A DNA stretch of 64,000 nucleotides, taken from positions 248,001 to 312,000 of the forward strand of contig JAJNBD010000001.1 of NCBI GenBank assembly GCA_021156105.1, read 5' to 3'. The DNA is from Gammaproteobacteria bacterium. GTDB lineage: Bacteria; Pseudomonadota; Gammaproteobacteria; CAISUE01. Made by a program: the position numbers and the translations under genes. Of this stretch, positions 26,041-34,714 are shown piece by piece (positions within the stretch are counted from its first letter, which is position 1; the number at the start of each line of letters is the position of its first letter). The notes beneath the pieces are model-generated. The model saw only the letters and a list, made by a program, of their open reading frames with translations. It searched no databases and had not been told where the DNA came from.

Positions 26041-27693
26041 CTATTCTACAGTTAAAGTTTCCGGCATCATTTTGCCATCAAAGTTAGCCAGTACTTTTTG
26101 GAGGTTTTTATCTTCTTTGAAATTGTTTAAAGCGGTTTCTTGTTTTTTGTTTAGCGTATCTTGGCGCTGTTCCAAGGCAGAATTTTGGCTATGCTGGCTA
26201 CGACCGATCTGTACGCTCATGTTGATAGGCGATTTAAAATATTGGGTCAAAGCATCTGCAATTTTTTGTCGGTGACGTTCTTGTAGCATTGGCGCATTTT
26301 TTTCTTCTAAACTGAAATAAAAATGGTCGGCTTCTCTACGCTCAAAATGCAAGTGGTCAGCCAAAGCTTTAGCAAAAGCGGTTAATCCTAAATGCGGTAA
26401 AATATCATGCCAACTATCACTCGCAGGTTTGTTTTGTAGCGAGCTGGCGCCTACCGCAGGGGGAGGTGGGGAGCTAATATTTGCTTGAGGTGCTTCCGTT
26501 TTAATGACCGGCGCTGCTGTTGCTTCAAATCGTTTTTCAATAATAGGAGCGCTAGGTTGAGTTATTGCTGTCGAGTTAGCTTTTGTTTCGACGCCAGTTG
26601 TGTGGCTTTCAACTCTAAAAGCAATCATACGTAATAGCGCCATTTCAAAACCAATGGAGCGGGTAGGGGCTAATGGCAAATCGCGCTTTGCATAAAGTGC
26701 AATTTGATAAAATAATTGTAAATCAGCAGGGGTGCATAATTGCACAAGTTTTTTACAATCGGCATCTGAAACAATTAACTTGGAAATAATAAAATCAGGG
26801 GCTAATTGTTTAATACTGATATCATGAAATAAAGCAATGAGCTCATCAAGAATATAGTTAAAATCCGCGGCTACTTCATCTAATTTTTTGCTAATCGTTA
26901 AAGCTTGGGGGATATCTTGAGTCAGGATCGCTTGTGCCAGTGGCAGAATTAACTGTTGACCTTGAAATCCCAGCATATTACTGGTGGAGGCTTGGCTGAC
27001 CTCACCATTACCTGTGGCAATCGCTTGATCAAGTAAGCTTAAAGCATCACGCATACTGCCATGTGCAGCTTGAGCAATTAAATGCAAAGCATCAGGGTCA
27101 AACTTGACGTGTTCTTGCTGTAGAACATGGGCAAGGTGAGGTGTAATTTGCTCTGGGGTTAATGCTTTTAATTGGAATTGCAAGCAACGAGATAAGACTG
27201 TAATAGGTAATTTTTGCGGATCAGTAGTGGCTAATAAAAAGATCACATGCTCTGGTGGCTCTTCAAGCGTTTTGAGTAGGGCATTAAAACTGTGCCCAGA
27301 AAGCATATGTACTTCGTCAATAAGATAAATTTTATAGCGACCACGGATAGGCGCATACATGACATTGTCGAGAACTTCGCGTGTGTCTTCAACTTTAGTT
27401 TTTGATGCAGCATCAATTTCAATCAAATCAACAAAGCGGCCATTTTCAATATCAACACAAGTCGGACATTGGCCACAAGGTGTGGCACTAATGCCTTTTT
27501 CACAGTTTAAGCATTTGGAAATAATACGGGCAATCGTTGTTTTTCCAACACCGCGAGTGCCAGTAAAAAGGTAAGCATGATGTAAGCGATTATGCACTAG
27601 GCCATGTGTTAAAGCTTGGATGACGTGAGTTTGGCCAATAAGATCTTTAAATTGTTGAGGACGCCATTTGCGCGCAAGCACTTGATGAGCCAT
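26041..27693 (-). CDS. dnaX: DNA polymerase III tau/gamma clamp-loader subunit DnaX
   Basis: The start MAHQVLARKWRP at 27693 matches the family; an ATG six codons upstream (27711) is possible. The protein has 550 residues with Walker A GTRGVGKT (45-52), zinc ligands Cys64, Cys73, Cys76 and Cys79, Walker B LIDEVHML, and sensor/SRC motif TVLSRCLQF. The variable linker (about 375-425) is Ala/Pro/Thr-rich, followed by a tau-type C-terminal domain. It loads the beta clamp and joins polymerases at the fork. It is shorter than E. coli tau (643). I saw no E. coli-like slippery site with an immediate stop. The usual neighbours recR and ybaB do not follow; a VOC gene does. Confidence 0.96.
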   Translation of the reverse strand: MAHQVLARKWRPQQFKDLIGQTHVIQALTHGLVHNRLHHAYLFTGTRGVGKTTIARIISKCLNCEKGISATPCGQCPTCVDIENGRFVDLIEIDAASKTKVEDTREVLDNVMYAPIRGRYKIYLIDEVHMLSGHSFNALLKTLEEPPEHVIFLLATTDPQKLPITVLSRCLQFQLKALTPEQITPHLAHVLQQEHVKFDPDALHLIAQAAHGSMRDALSLLDQAIATGNGEVSQASTSNMLGFQGQQLILPLAQAILTQDIPQALTISKKLDEVAADFNYILDELIALFHDISIKQLAPDFIISKLIVSDADCKKLVQLCTPADLQLFYQIALYAKRDLPLAPTRSIGFEMALLRMIAFRVESHTTGVETKANSTAITQPSAPIIEKRFEATAAPVIKTEAPQANISSPPPPAVGASSLQNKPASDSWHDILPHLGLTAFAKALADHLHFERREADHFYFSLEEKNAPMLQERHRQKIADALTQYFKSPINMSVQIGRSQHSQNSALEQRQDTLNKKQETALNNFKEDKNLQKVLANFDGKMMPETLTVE

Positions 27694-27789
27694 GATTTTC
27701 TGAGTACGCATGATTTGATTGGTTCATTATAAAGCAAATCCTTTCAAGCTGTCATGTAATCTGCGCTAAAATGTTAATCCCTTAACACT

Positions 27790-30700
27790 TTAACCAGGTT
27801 TCTGCCCAGCTGGAGGTGATCCAAAGGCGCCGGGTGGGTTTATGACGTCCCCATCTGTTTCTGTTGATGTGTCGGAATCAGAGCCGGCAACAGCAGGCCT
27901 TAGAGCCATTATGCGTTTCACAAACTCTGATGGTTCTTCTTTCTTTTTTCCTTGAGGAGAGTCGGTTTTACGTAATGTAGCCCCCTGCAGGATTGCTGTT
28001 AATAGGCCCTTTCTTTCAGGTGTCATAGCGCTAGCAATATTTGTTGGGGTAAGCGATGTTCTTGCTAGAGGCGGGGTTGCCGCTGCTGCAACAGGGATAG
28101 CAGTTAAAGGACTGTCTTTTTTTGTTATTACAGGGGAAGGAGTAGTGGCTGCGGCGGCAGCGGCAGGAGCTGCTTGTGGTGAGAGCGGAGAAGGCGTTTG
28201 GCTTTCAATTCGGGCTAGTTGCTGCCTGAGACGTTCAGTCAATTCACTCTCATGTGTTGGTTTGCTCAAATTAGATGTTGGTGTTGTAGGGGCAGAAACT
28301 CGTCGCGGCAAGGTACTTGCGGTGGTTGTTGCCTCAAGGAGCGAGGAAGGTTGTTCCTCTTGTCTAGTTGTAGGCTGGTCTGAGATAGGTTGTGGGCTAA
28401 CCGTATCTAAAACCATAGGAGGTGGGAATAAAGATCGAGACGGGCTCGTTAAAGACGGCGTCAAGGTCGGTGAAAGGGCGGGAGAAGAATTCGTTACTGT
28501 TGCTTTCTCAGCTAAAGAGCTTAAAGAGTTTGTGCTATGACGTAAGTTGCTTTGCGTGAAAAATAAATACGACTGTTGAGATTGAGACTGAGGTGTCATG
28601 AAATGTAAGGGAGAACCTGCTCTTGATGAGCGTGTAGAGCTATTGGTTGAAGAGCTGGTTTTCTGCTTAAAACAATTCACGATATCTAATAAAAGCCTAT
28701 GTAGAATGACATGGGAGGTAGCAAAAGAATAAAATCTCTCAAAGTTAACCAAAGAAAGTGCTTTGCCTGAATATTGTGACAAAGTGCTTTGAAGCTCGCT
28801 AGCGTAATTTCCGCTGTCATCAAAGATCGATTGCCAAATGATTTCATCGCCGGCATCAATAAATTGCTGTATCAACCTTGGGCTGCTCATTAATGCGGGC
28901 CAGCATAAATTCCGTATTTGTGGGCTGCAAATTAAAATTTGAATGCTAGCTAAAAATCCAGCAGGTAAATCAAATGAAGGTTCTTGTGAAACAATGATCT
29001 TAAATTCTTGTCTAGCAGAACGTGCTGATTGCAACTGATATAATTCAGCCGCTAGTGCTGTTGCAGTAAAGGTTGCTTTTTGTTCACGGAATAAATTTTC
29101 AAATTGGCGTATAAGGATGGCTTGCAAAGCATTTTGTAGATCAGGTAGCTGAAATAGGTGTTGTAGTTTACTGCATGTAATTAAAATTTTCTGTTCTTGT
29201 AATTTAGTAAATCGATAGCCTTTATGAATGGCTATTCGAATGAAATTTTCATTGGTAAAGCATAAGGTTTCACAGCCTGGATTTTTATTTAGCCACTCCA
29301 GTACCTGTTCCTGTGTTTTGATGCATTTGCTGGAATAAAATCCTTCTATTAGATTTGATTGTATTAATAGTTTTTCTAATACAGCTAATAGCTTTTCTTT
29401 ATCTTTATTCTCACTCGAGTGTAGAATAAACTGAAAGGTAAGTTCTTGCTTCTCTTGGATTAAGCTCTCGCTGCTTTGTGCAGCCTCAAAAAAATCATTT
29501 CCTGCTAATAGTATCAAGCTTGATAAACCTTTAGGTGGAAGCTGTCGCCATTGATCATCTTTGATAAGAAAGGCAAGTGCTTCTTTAGACGTTGCTGGTT
29601 CAAAGTTATGCTCAATTAAATCTTGCTCTTCGAAAACTTCTTGTAAAATGAGCGTGATTAATTCGTTAGGAGTAAGTTCAGCCAAGACGGTTATTGCAAG
29701 TTTTTTAAACAAGGCGCTATGAGCGCTTACTAATGCAGCCTGATCTTTATCTAGAAGGAATTTTTTTAAAGATGTTCTGTGGTCCGTTATGAAACTCTCT
29801 AATTCTTGATCATCTTTAAATGAATAGTTTTTGATAAAACATTCTAGGTGGTTAATATCTTGTAGGAATAAATTTAACCAATTTTGGTTTTTAGCATAAG
29901 GTAAGTGAGTGTTTAATGCGGCAGAAAACAAGTCTAATCGCTGTTTAAAAACAGATTGTAGCCATTCTGGTGCTTCTGTGCCTGGTGTAAGAATTTTTTC
30001 TATTTCTGGTGCGCGAAAATATTTTATGGCGAGCTTTGAAAATAAATTTTTATGGCTGTTAATAAATTCTGCTTGAGTGCTATCAAGTACTATTTCTTGT
30101 AGTAGATGAAGATGGTTTGCAATAAAGTTTTCTAATTCTTCTTCACTTTTAAAGGAATAATGTTGGATAAAAGAGTAGAGGTTATTTTTATCGCCTAATA
30201 AAGGCCTAAGCCAAGCTTGGTTTGCATGGTAATTTAGCGGGGTTGATTCTAAGAGTTGAAAAAGCAAACGCTTATCTGTTCTTTCAAATACTGTCTTTAA
30301 CCAGGCTGGTGCTTCGCCTTCCTGAGAGATAACTTTTTTCCAATCTTCTGCCGTAATGCTACTAAGAATTGAAGTGGAAGTAATTGATATTTCATCGTCA
30401 GATCCAAGGCTAGCAGGTTCAGGTGATTCAGGGAAAAAAACGGGAGGGATAATTGCGGCATTTTTTTGAATTAAGCTTACTGATAGGCTACGGAAAATTT
30501 TTAGTGCTAATGCACGGTTATCAATAAATTTTTGCAAAAGAGGTGGGTTTTTGGATAATAATTCAACTAAGACAGGGCCTTCCTGCGCTGGGAAACACGA
30601 GCATCTTCTTTGAACTTCAAGTTGAATGCGAGTGAGAAATTTTTCATCTGTGAGAACAGGAAGTTTGCGGTAAAGAAAAAGCAATGGGGCAATATTAGAC

Positions 30701-31686
30701 TCGGAACTTCTGGTGCTTTCTTCAAAGAGAAGTTCTTGTAGGTAAGGGCTATTAGCTTCAGTGTTTGAGAGCTGAAAGGGCTTTTCTGCTATAAGGATAC
30801 TTAAAACTGGGGTGGATTTTCCTCTTGCTTCAAAAAAGATGTTCGAGGTATTCTCCGCTTTCAATGAGTCGGGTATTTGTTCCCAATAGACTTGGGTTAA
30901 AAAATGTAGTGTGGGAAAATCGGGAGAAGCGCTTAAAATTGCACTAATTTTTTCTTTGATGGGGGTTTTTGAAGTACTTTCTTGGAAATTTACCGCTGCT
31001 TTAACATATAAGGCGCTTATTGATCCATCAAGCTCAGGCATAGCGCCTTTCATGATTGGCATTATTCTTGGCAGCTTGCTCTCAGTGACAAGATCATAAA
31101 TGAAGTCCATTTGGATATCATTAAAAGGCTTTTGTATTTTGCTAAGGTTTTTTTCGTAGTGCGCAAAGATGACACGTTTGTCTTGTGCGGCCCTCAAAAG
31201 AGCATTAAAAATTTTTGCTGTTAGGCTCTGGGCTGGAAGATTTTCAAGTAGGAATTTAACGTTAGATTGTAGCTGTACATCATCAATTTCGCCATCGACA
31301 AGTAAAAAATTAAATAGCGACACTCTATCCGCATGTAGTATGTATCTTGCTTGAGTGCAGGCTATTTTATAAGCATTAACCAAAACCTCAGGGTTATCAG
31401 CCTGTTCTGAAAGAGAATGGATTTTAAGCGTGGCTGCTGCTGTGTTTGCGTCTTGTTCAGAGATAGAGATAAGCTGTTGTAGTAATTGTTCATCAACTTC
31501 CCCAAGCTTTGAGTCTTTGCTTAATATTCTTTTTCTCTGCTGAATGGCAGAAGCGACTTCTAAAGAAAAGGCAAAACATACAAGAAGTTCAGCTATATCC
31601 TCTTTGGAAGTACTTTTTTTAATAATAAGCTGAGCGGCCCCACTTTCATTAAGTTGTTTTAATTTCTCTGAAAAATAAAATCTCAT
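27790..31686 (-). CDS. 1298-residue protein with WH2-like actin-binding motif and acidic tail; candidate effector
   Basis: No known family fits the whole protein. Residues 1-1030 appear largely helical without signal peptide or membrane segments. They include two tandem copies of a 113-residue unit (about 449-672): EAPAWLKTVF..HYSFKSEEELENFI and EAPEWLQSVF..NYSFKDDQELESFI, with Trp462 and Trp575 equivalent. Residues 1035-1220 are Ser/Thr/Pro/Ala-rich, low complexity. Residues 1221-1242 (MTPERKGLLTAIL then QGATLRKTD) match the WH2 pattern LLxxIxxGxxLxK exactly. Next come a KKK stretch, an amphipathic segment (EFVKRIMALR, 1254-1263) and an acidic run (DSDTSTETDGD, 1270-1280). This order recalls the V-C-A module of WASP and RickA, but the terminal Trp is missing. 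AGAGA precedes the ATG. Confidence 0.75.
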   Translation of the reverse strand: MRFYFSEKLKQLNESGAAQLIIKKSTSKEDIAELLVCFAFSLEVASAIQQRKRILSKDSKLGEVDEQLLQQLISISEQDANTAAATLKIHSLSEQADNPEVLVNAYKIACTQARYILHADRVSLFNFLLVDGEIDDVQLQSNVKFLLENLPAQSLTAKIFNALLRAAQDKRVIFAHYEKNLSKIQKPFNDIQMDFIYDLVTESKLPRIMPIMKGAMPELDGSISALYVKAAVNFQESTSKTPIKEKISAILSASPDFPTLHFLTQVYWEQIPDSLKAENTSNIFFEARGKSTPVLSILIAEKPFQLSNTEANSPYLQELLFEESTRSSESNIAPLLFLYRKLPVLTDEKFLTRIQLEVQRRCSCFPAQEGPVLVELLSKNPPLLQKFIDNRALALKIFRSLSVSLIQKNAAIIPPVFFPESPEPASLGSDDEISITSTSILSSITAEDWKKVISQEGEAPAWLKTVFERTDKRLLFQLLESTPLNYHANQAWLRPLLGDKNNLYSFIQHYSFKSEEELENFIANHLHLLQEIVLDSTQAEFINSHKNLFSKLAIKYFRAPEIEKILTPGTEAPEWLQSVFKQRLDLFSAALNTHLPYAKNQNWLNLFLQDINHLECFIKNYSFKDDQELESFITDHRTSLKKFLLDKDQAALVSAHSALFKKLAITVLAELTPNELITLILQEVFEEQDLIEHNFEPATSKEALAFLIKDDQWRQLPPKGLSSLILLAGNDFFEAAQSSESLIQEKQELTFQFILHSSENKDKEKLLAVLEKLLIQSNLIEGFYSSKCIKTQEQVLEWLNKNPGCETLCFTNENFIRIAIHKGYRFTKLQEQKILITCSKLQHLFQLPDLQNALQAILIRQFENLFREQKATFTATALAAELYQLQSARSARQEFKIIVSQEPSFDLPAGFLASIQILICSPQIRNLCWPALMSSPRLIQQFIDAGDEIIWQSIFDDSGNYASELQSTLSQYSGKALSLVNFERFYSFATSHVILHRLLLDIVNCFKQKTSSSTNSSTRSSRAGSPLHFMTPQSQSQQSYLFFTQSNLRHSTNSLSSLAEKATVTNSSPALSPTLTPSLTSPSRSLFPPPMVLDTVSPQPISDQPTTRQEEQPSSLLEATTTASTLPRRVSAPTTPTSNLSKPTHESELTERLRQQLARIESQTPSPLSPQAAPAAAAAATTPSPVITKKDSPLTAIPVAAAATPPLARTSLTPTNIASAMTPERKGLLTAILQGATLRKTDSPQGKKKEEPSEFVKRIMALRPAVAGSDSDTSTETDGDVINPPGAFGSPPAGQKPG

Positions 31687-31969
31687 AAATATTCTCTTAA
31701 TATAATTAATCTATTATTTTAAGCGCGAGGATTGAAAACTTTTTTGACGCTTAACCTAATGGCCTAACTTTCTAGAAACATTTAAAAAGCGCAAGTAATT
31801 TAACGATAAGTTGGTTTATGTTGCTGTTAATATTTATTAATTAACACTAAGATTGTATTTTTCTTTTGCAAGTATCATACCGCAAAAGACTTGTAAAATG
31901 AAGCAAAAAGAGGGCCTTGCTGTAAAGAAGGTTAGTTGCAGCTTTCTAAGGGGCTGGTAAAACTTGGGG
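31687..31969. other. Gap between the 1298-residue gene and the SRP RNA gene, no feature seen
   Basis: AT-rich stretch of about 280 bases. It must hold the promoter of the 1298-residue gene, but I could not pick a convincing -35/-10 pair. TTAA tetramers near 31697-31715 do not have the 11-base period of a PmrA box. A short palindrome TTTCTAGAAA lies near 31769. No open frame or RNA gene is recognisable. Confidence 0.4.
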
Positions 31970-31974
31970 AAAGT

Positions 31975-32070
31975 GCGTCAGCCTTGGCTCGGCACAGAAA
32001 CAACCTACTGCCGTTGCTTCCTTCCGGACCTGGCGGGGTTCGCAGGTGTTTCTTGCGAGGAGACTGACGC
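31975..32070 (-). ncRNA. ffs: Signal recognition particle 4.5S RNA
   Basis: On the minus strand the conserved SRP domain IV core is present (CCAGGTCCGGAAGGAAGCA, complement near 32010-32032), with symmetric and asymmetric loops. The ends GCGTCAG (complement of 32064-32070) and CTGACGC (complement of 31975-31981) pair to close a single long hairpin of about 96 bases, with further pairing such as TCCTCG/CGAG and AAACA/TGTTT. It binds Ffh to target membrane proteins to the translocon. Exact ends may differ by a few bases. Confidence 0.95.
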
Positions 32071-32076
32071 GCCGAC

Positions 32077-32105
32077 ATAATAACTGAATTTTCGCTTCAA
32101 CTCAA
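32077..32105 (-). promoter_or_regulatory. Sigma-70 promoter for ffs
   Basis: On the minus strand TTGAGT (complement of 32100-32105) and TATTAT (complement of 32077-32082) are spaced by exactly 17 bases. The predicted start falls near 32070, the first base of the SRP RNA. It overlaps the divergent promoter region of the outer-membrane barrel gene. Confidence 0.6.
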
Positions 32106-32109
32106 CTAG

Positions 32110-32118
32110 TGGTAGAAT
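32110..32118 (+). promoter_or_regulatory. Extended -10 promoter for the outer-membrane barrel gene
   Basis: TG (32110-32111), one base, then TAGAAT (32113-32118), 38 bases before the ATG. It overlaps the -35 side of the divergent ffs promoter, so the two may compete. Confidence 0.45.
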
Positions 32119-32156
32119 AGCTGTTTTTCTCTTAATTCATATCTCAGGAAAATATT

Positions 32157-32774
32157 ATGTCTAAATTAGCAAAACTTTCTGCAGGTTTATTATTAATTGC
32201 AAGCAGCAGCGCTTTTGCTGCAGCTGATGGCTTTTATATTGGTGGCCAATTGGGGGCGGATAACGCAAGCTATCGTACAGGCCAATTTCCTTATATGACA
32301 AGTTCGCAGATTGCTACTTCTGGCCTTGCTGGTGGTGCCTTCTTTGGTTATCAGTTTTCGCCAATGTTGGCAGCACAAGTCGGTTATGTCCGTGGTAACC
32401 GCGTAAGTGTGAAAAACATTAGCTTAGCTACGCCTAATCCTACAAACCAAACAGCGCTTGCAAATGGTGCAGTTGCATTAAATATTTGGGATGCGGCACT
32501 TAAAGTGATGCTGCCACTTAAATATGGTGTAGGTCTTTCTGGTAAAGTTGGTGCCGCTTATATTAATGCCAACACCAGTGGTGGTATCAATAATCATGCG
32601 CTTGGTGGCATTTATGTGGATAATTCAAAATGGACACCTGAAGCTGGCGTAGGTGCCTCTTACGATTTCAATCAAAATGTGACAACAGGTTTGGAATATA
32701 CCCATACCTTTAAAACTGGCCCTATTCCTCATATTGATATGCTTTTGGCTAACTTGGCTTACCACTTTGGTTAA
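32157..32774 (+). CDS. Outer-membrane beta-barrel protein (OmpA/OmpX-like small barrel)
   Basis: A protein of 205 residues with a signal peptide (1-21, SSSAFA|A). The mature part has alternating strands rich in Gly and aromatic residues: DGFYIGGQLGADNASY, AGGAFFGYQFSPMLAAQVGYVRG, GVGLSGKVGAAYINA, EAGVGASYDFNQNVTTGLEYTHTF and a final LLANLAYHFG. This fits a barrel of about eight strands. It has no peptidoglycan-binding C-terminal domain. Function unknown; such small barrels often act in adhesion or membrane stability. It has its own extended -10 promoter and a strong terminator. Confidence 0.85.
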   Translation: MSKLAKLSAGLLLIASSSAFAAADGFYIGGQLGADNASYRTGQFPYMTSSQIATSGLAGGAFFGYQFSPMLAAQVGYVRGNRVSVKNISLATPNPTNQTALANGAVALNIWDAALKVMLPLKYGVGLSGKVGAAYINANTSGGINNHALGGIYVDNSKWTPEAGVGASYDFNQNVTTGLEYTHTFKTGPIPHIDMLLANLAYHFG

Positions 32775-32781
32775 TCGTATT

Positions 32782-32815
32782 AGAAGCCTATGCAGCGTGC
32801 ATAGGCTTCTCTATT
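32782..32815 (+). terminator. Terminator after the outer-membrane barrel gene
   Basis: AGAAGCCTATGCA (32782-32794) and TGCATAGGCTTCT (32798-32810) make a perfect 13-bp stem with a 3-base loop, seven bases after the stop codon, followed by CTATT. Confidence 0.85.
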
Positions 32816-32862
32816 AAAACAAAATATTATCCCGTATCACTAGCCCCTGAGATAAAAGACCA

Positions 32863-34176
32863 ATGAAAATTTCTGCAACAGAATATCAAGCGCGTCGCAA
32901 AAAGTTTTTGTCGCAACTTCCTCAAGATGCAATCGCAATTATCCCCTCAATGCCAATTCGGCATAAAAGTGCGGATAATGACTATCCTTATCATCCCGAT
33001 ATGAATTTATATTATTTGACAGGATATACAGAGTCAGACTGTGTAGCGGTATTTTTGCCCAATCGCAAAGAAGGTGAGTTTGTTTTATTTAATCTACCTA
33101 AAATTCGCGAGAAAGAAATTTGGACCGGATTTTTAGTGGGGCAAGAAGAGGCGGTTAAGCAGTTTAAGGCTGACCAAGCGTTTGTTATTGATGAGTTTGC
33201 TCAGAAATTACTCGAGCTCATGCAAGGTCGTAATAAACTTTATTATGCACTTGGGCGTTATGCTGAATGGGATGAAGTAATTATTAAAGCATTAAATGAT
33301 CTAAAGCGTAAAGTACGTCAAGGCATTAAAGTGCCAGAAGACATTGTTAATGTTGAAGCAATTTTATTTGAAATGCGCCTAATCAAAAGTGCCGAAGAAA
33401 TTGAGCTGATGCGTCATGTTGGCCAAATTTCTGTGGCTGCCCATAAACGCTTGATGAAAGCTTGCAGCCCAGGCATGTTTGAATATCAACTTCAAGCAGA
33501 ACTTGAGTATGAATTTATGTATCAAGGCTGCCAAGAGCCAGCTTATACCAGTATTGTTGCAGGTGGTGAAAATGCGATTGTTTTACATTACATTTCAAAT
33601 CGTGATCAAGTCAAAGAAGGTGACTTGCTGTTGGTCGATGCGGGCGGCCAGTATGAATATTATGCCTCGGATATTACGACAACGTTTCCAGTTAATGGCA
33701 AATTTACGCCAGAGCAAAAATTAATTTATGACTTAGTGCTCAAAGCACAATTAGAAACCTTTAAATTAATTAAGCCAGGAACACCTTGGTGGTCTCTTCA
33801 AGAAAATATTTTTCGTATCTTAACAGAAGGCTTAGTAGAATTAGGTATTTTGCAAGGTGACCTTGAAAAATTACTAGCTGAGAAAGCAGTATTTAAATTT
33901 TATATGCATAACTCTGGCCATTGGCTTGGATTGGATACGCATGATGTTGGGGCTTATAAAGTTGATGGACAATGGCGTCCGTTACAATCCGGTATGGTAT
34001 TAACGGTTGAACCAGGTTTGTATTTATCTAAAGATATTGCGGGCTTAGATCCAAAATGGCATGGTATTGGCGTTAGAATTGAAGATGACCTTGTTGTGAC
34101 AGAGACAGGCTATGATATTTTAACCAAAGGTTTGCCACGTACTACAGAAGAAATTGAAGTTTTTATGGCTTCTTAA
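32863..34176 (+). CDS. pepP: Xaa-Pro aminopeptidase PepP
   Basis: A protein of 437 residues (E. coli 441) with an N-terminal AMP-N domain (EYQARRKKFLSQLPQDAIAI..) and a pita-bread metallopeptidase domain. The metal ligands fall at Asp259, Asp270, His353, Glu383 and Glu407, within one residue of the E. coli numbers. It removes N-terminal residues that precede proline, using two manganese ions in the cytoplasm. In many gammaproteobacteria pepP is followed by ubiH; here the next genes encode membrane proteins and ubiH is 20 kb away. Confidence 0.97.
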   Translation: MKISATEYQARRKKFLSQLPQDAIAIIPSMPIRHKSADNDYPYHPDMNLYYLTGYTESDCVAVFLPNRKEGEFVLFNLPKIREKEIWTGFLVGQEEAVKQFKADQAFVIDEFAQKLLELMQGRNKLYYALGRYAEWDEVIIKALNDLKRKVRQGIKVPEDIVNVEAILFEMRLIKSAEEIELMRHVGQISVAAHKRLMKACSPGMFEYQLQAELEYEFMYQGCQEPAYTSIVAGGENAIVLHYISNRDQVKEGDLLLVDAGGQYEYYASDITTTFPVNGKFTPEQKLIYDLVLKAQLETFKLIKPGTPWWSLQENIFRILTEGLVELGILQGDLEKLLAEKAVFKFYMHNSGHWLGLDTHDVGAYKVDGQWRPLQSGMVLTVEPGLYLSKDIAGLDPKWHGIGVRIEDDLVVTETGYDILTKGLPRTTEEIEVFMAS

Positions 34177-34229
34177 ATTCGGCAGCGGCAGGGGATGTTT
34201 TCTCTTGTCGCTACAAAGAAGGATAGCAA

Positions 34230-34598
34230 ATGGGAAGAAAAGAAATGACGCTCTACCAACTTGGGCTATGTTTGATTTGTGTTTTAGGTATTTCAAGTGG
34301 GCAAGTTTTATTTAAACTTGCGGCAAATTCATTGGTAAAACCGCATAGTGTATTAGAAGCAATTATGATTGTTTTTAATCCTTATTTATTTTCAGCATTA
34401 GTTTTGTATGGGTCAATTACTTTTCTTTGGGTATATACTTTAAAAGTCACGCCTTTACCATTAGCTTATCCCATACAAGCTTTGGCTTTTATCATTGTGC
34501 CTGTTTTAAATTACTTTTTCATTGGTGAAGCGATTGCTTCGAGAACGATACTCGGTGCTGCTGTAATCTTTATAGGAATTTGCATTAGTGTCTGGTAG
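34230..34598 (+). CDS. Small four-helix EamA/SMR-type membrane protein
   Basis: A protein of 122 residues with four hydrophobic segments (about 7-29, 48-68, 75-97, 101-121), the shape of a small multidrug resistance or half-EamA transporter. The stretch SSGQVLFKLAA in the first helix and PLAYPIQALAFIIVPVLNYFFIGE resemble ArnE/ArnF-like subunits, which flip undecaprenyl-phosphate-linked sugars. AAGGA precedes the ATG. It is followed 116 bases later by a large GT-C-like membrane protein, a pairing that fits lipid-linked sugar transfer. The substrate cannot be read from the sequence. Confidence 0.75.
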   Translation: MGRKEMTLYQLGLCLICVLGISSGQVLFKLAANSLVKPHSVLEAIMIVFNPYLFSALVLYGSITFLWVYTLKVTPLPLAYPIQALAFIIVPVLNYFFIGEAIASRTILGAAVIFIGICISVW

Positions 34599-34714
34599 AT
34601 TGGTGTCTAGCAAGATGTTTATATGTTTCTTGTAGCTTAAAGAGCTAAATTATGACAAAACGCTTTTTCGATGTCTGAATGTTGCTTACAAGGTATAGTA
34701 AATAAGGAAATGAA

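Noticed and set aside
26041..26320. A-rich stretch near 26286-26298 in dnaX as a programmed -1 frameshift site for a gamma subunit
   Set aside because: The zero-frame heptamer A-AAA-AAT is only moderately slippery and the -1 frame stays open for about 20 more codons near the very C-terminus, so it would not make a gamma-like product.
28145..28540. Plus-strand frame of 131 codons opposite the 1298-residue gene
   Set aside because: It is the antisense shadow of a Pro/Ala/Ser-rich coding region, where stop codons are rare on the other strand.
31690..31720. TTAA repeats upstream of the 1298-residue gene as a PmrA box
   Set aside because: The TTAA half-sites are spaced by 9 and 13 bases, not 11, and lie too close to the start codon.
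31975..32070. tRNA-like GGTTCG stretch near 32037-32042
   Set aside because: It lies within the SRP RNA and no acceptor or anticodon stem fits around it.
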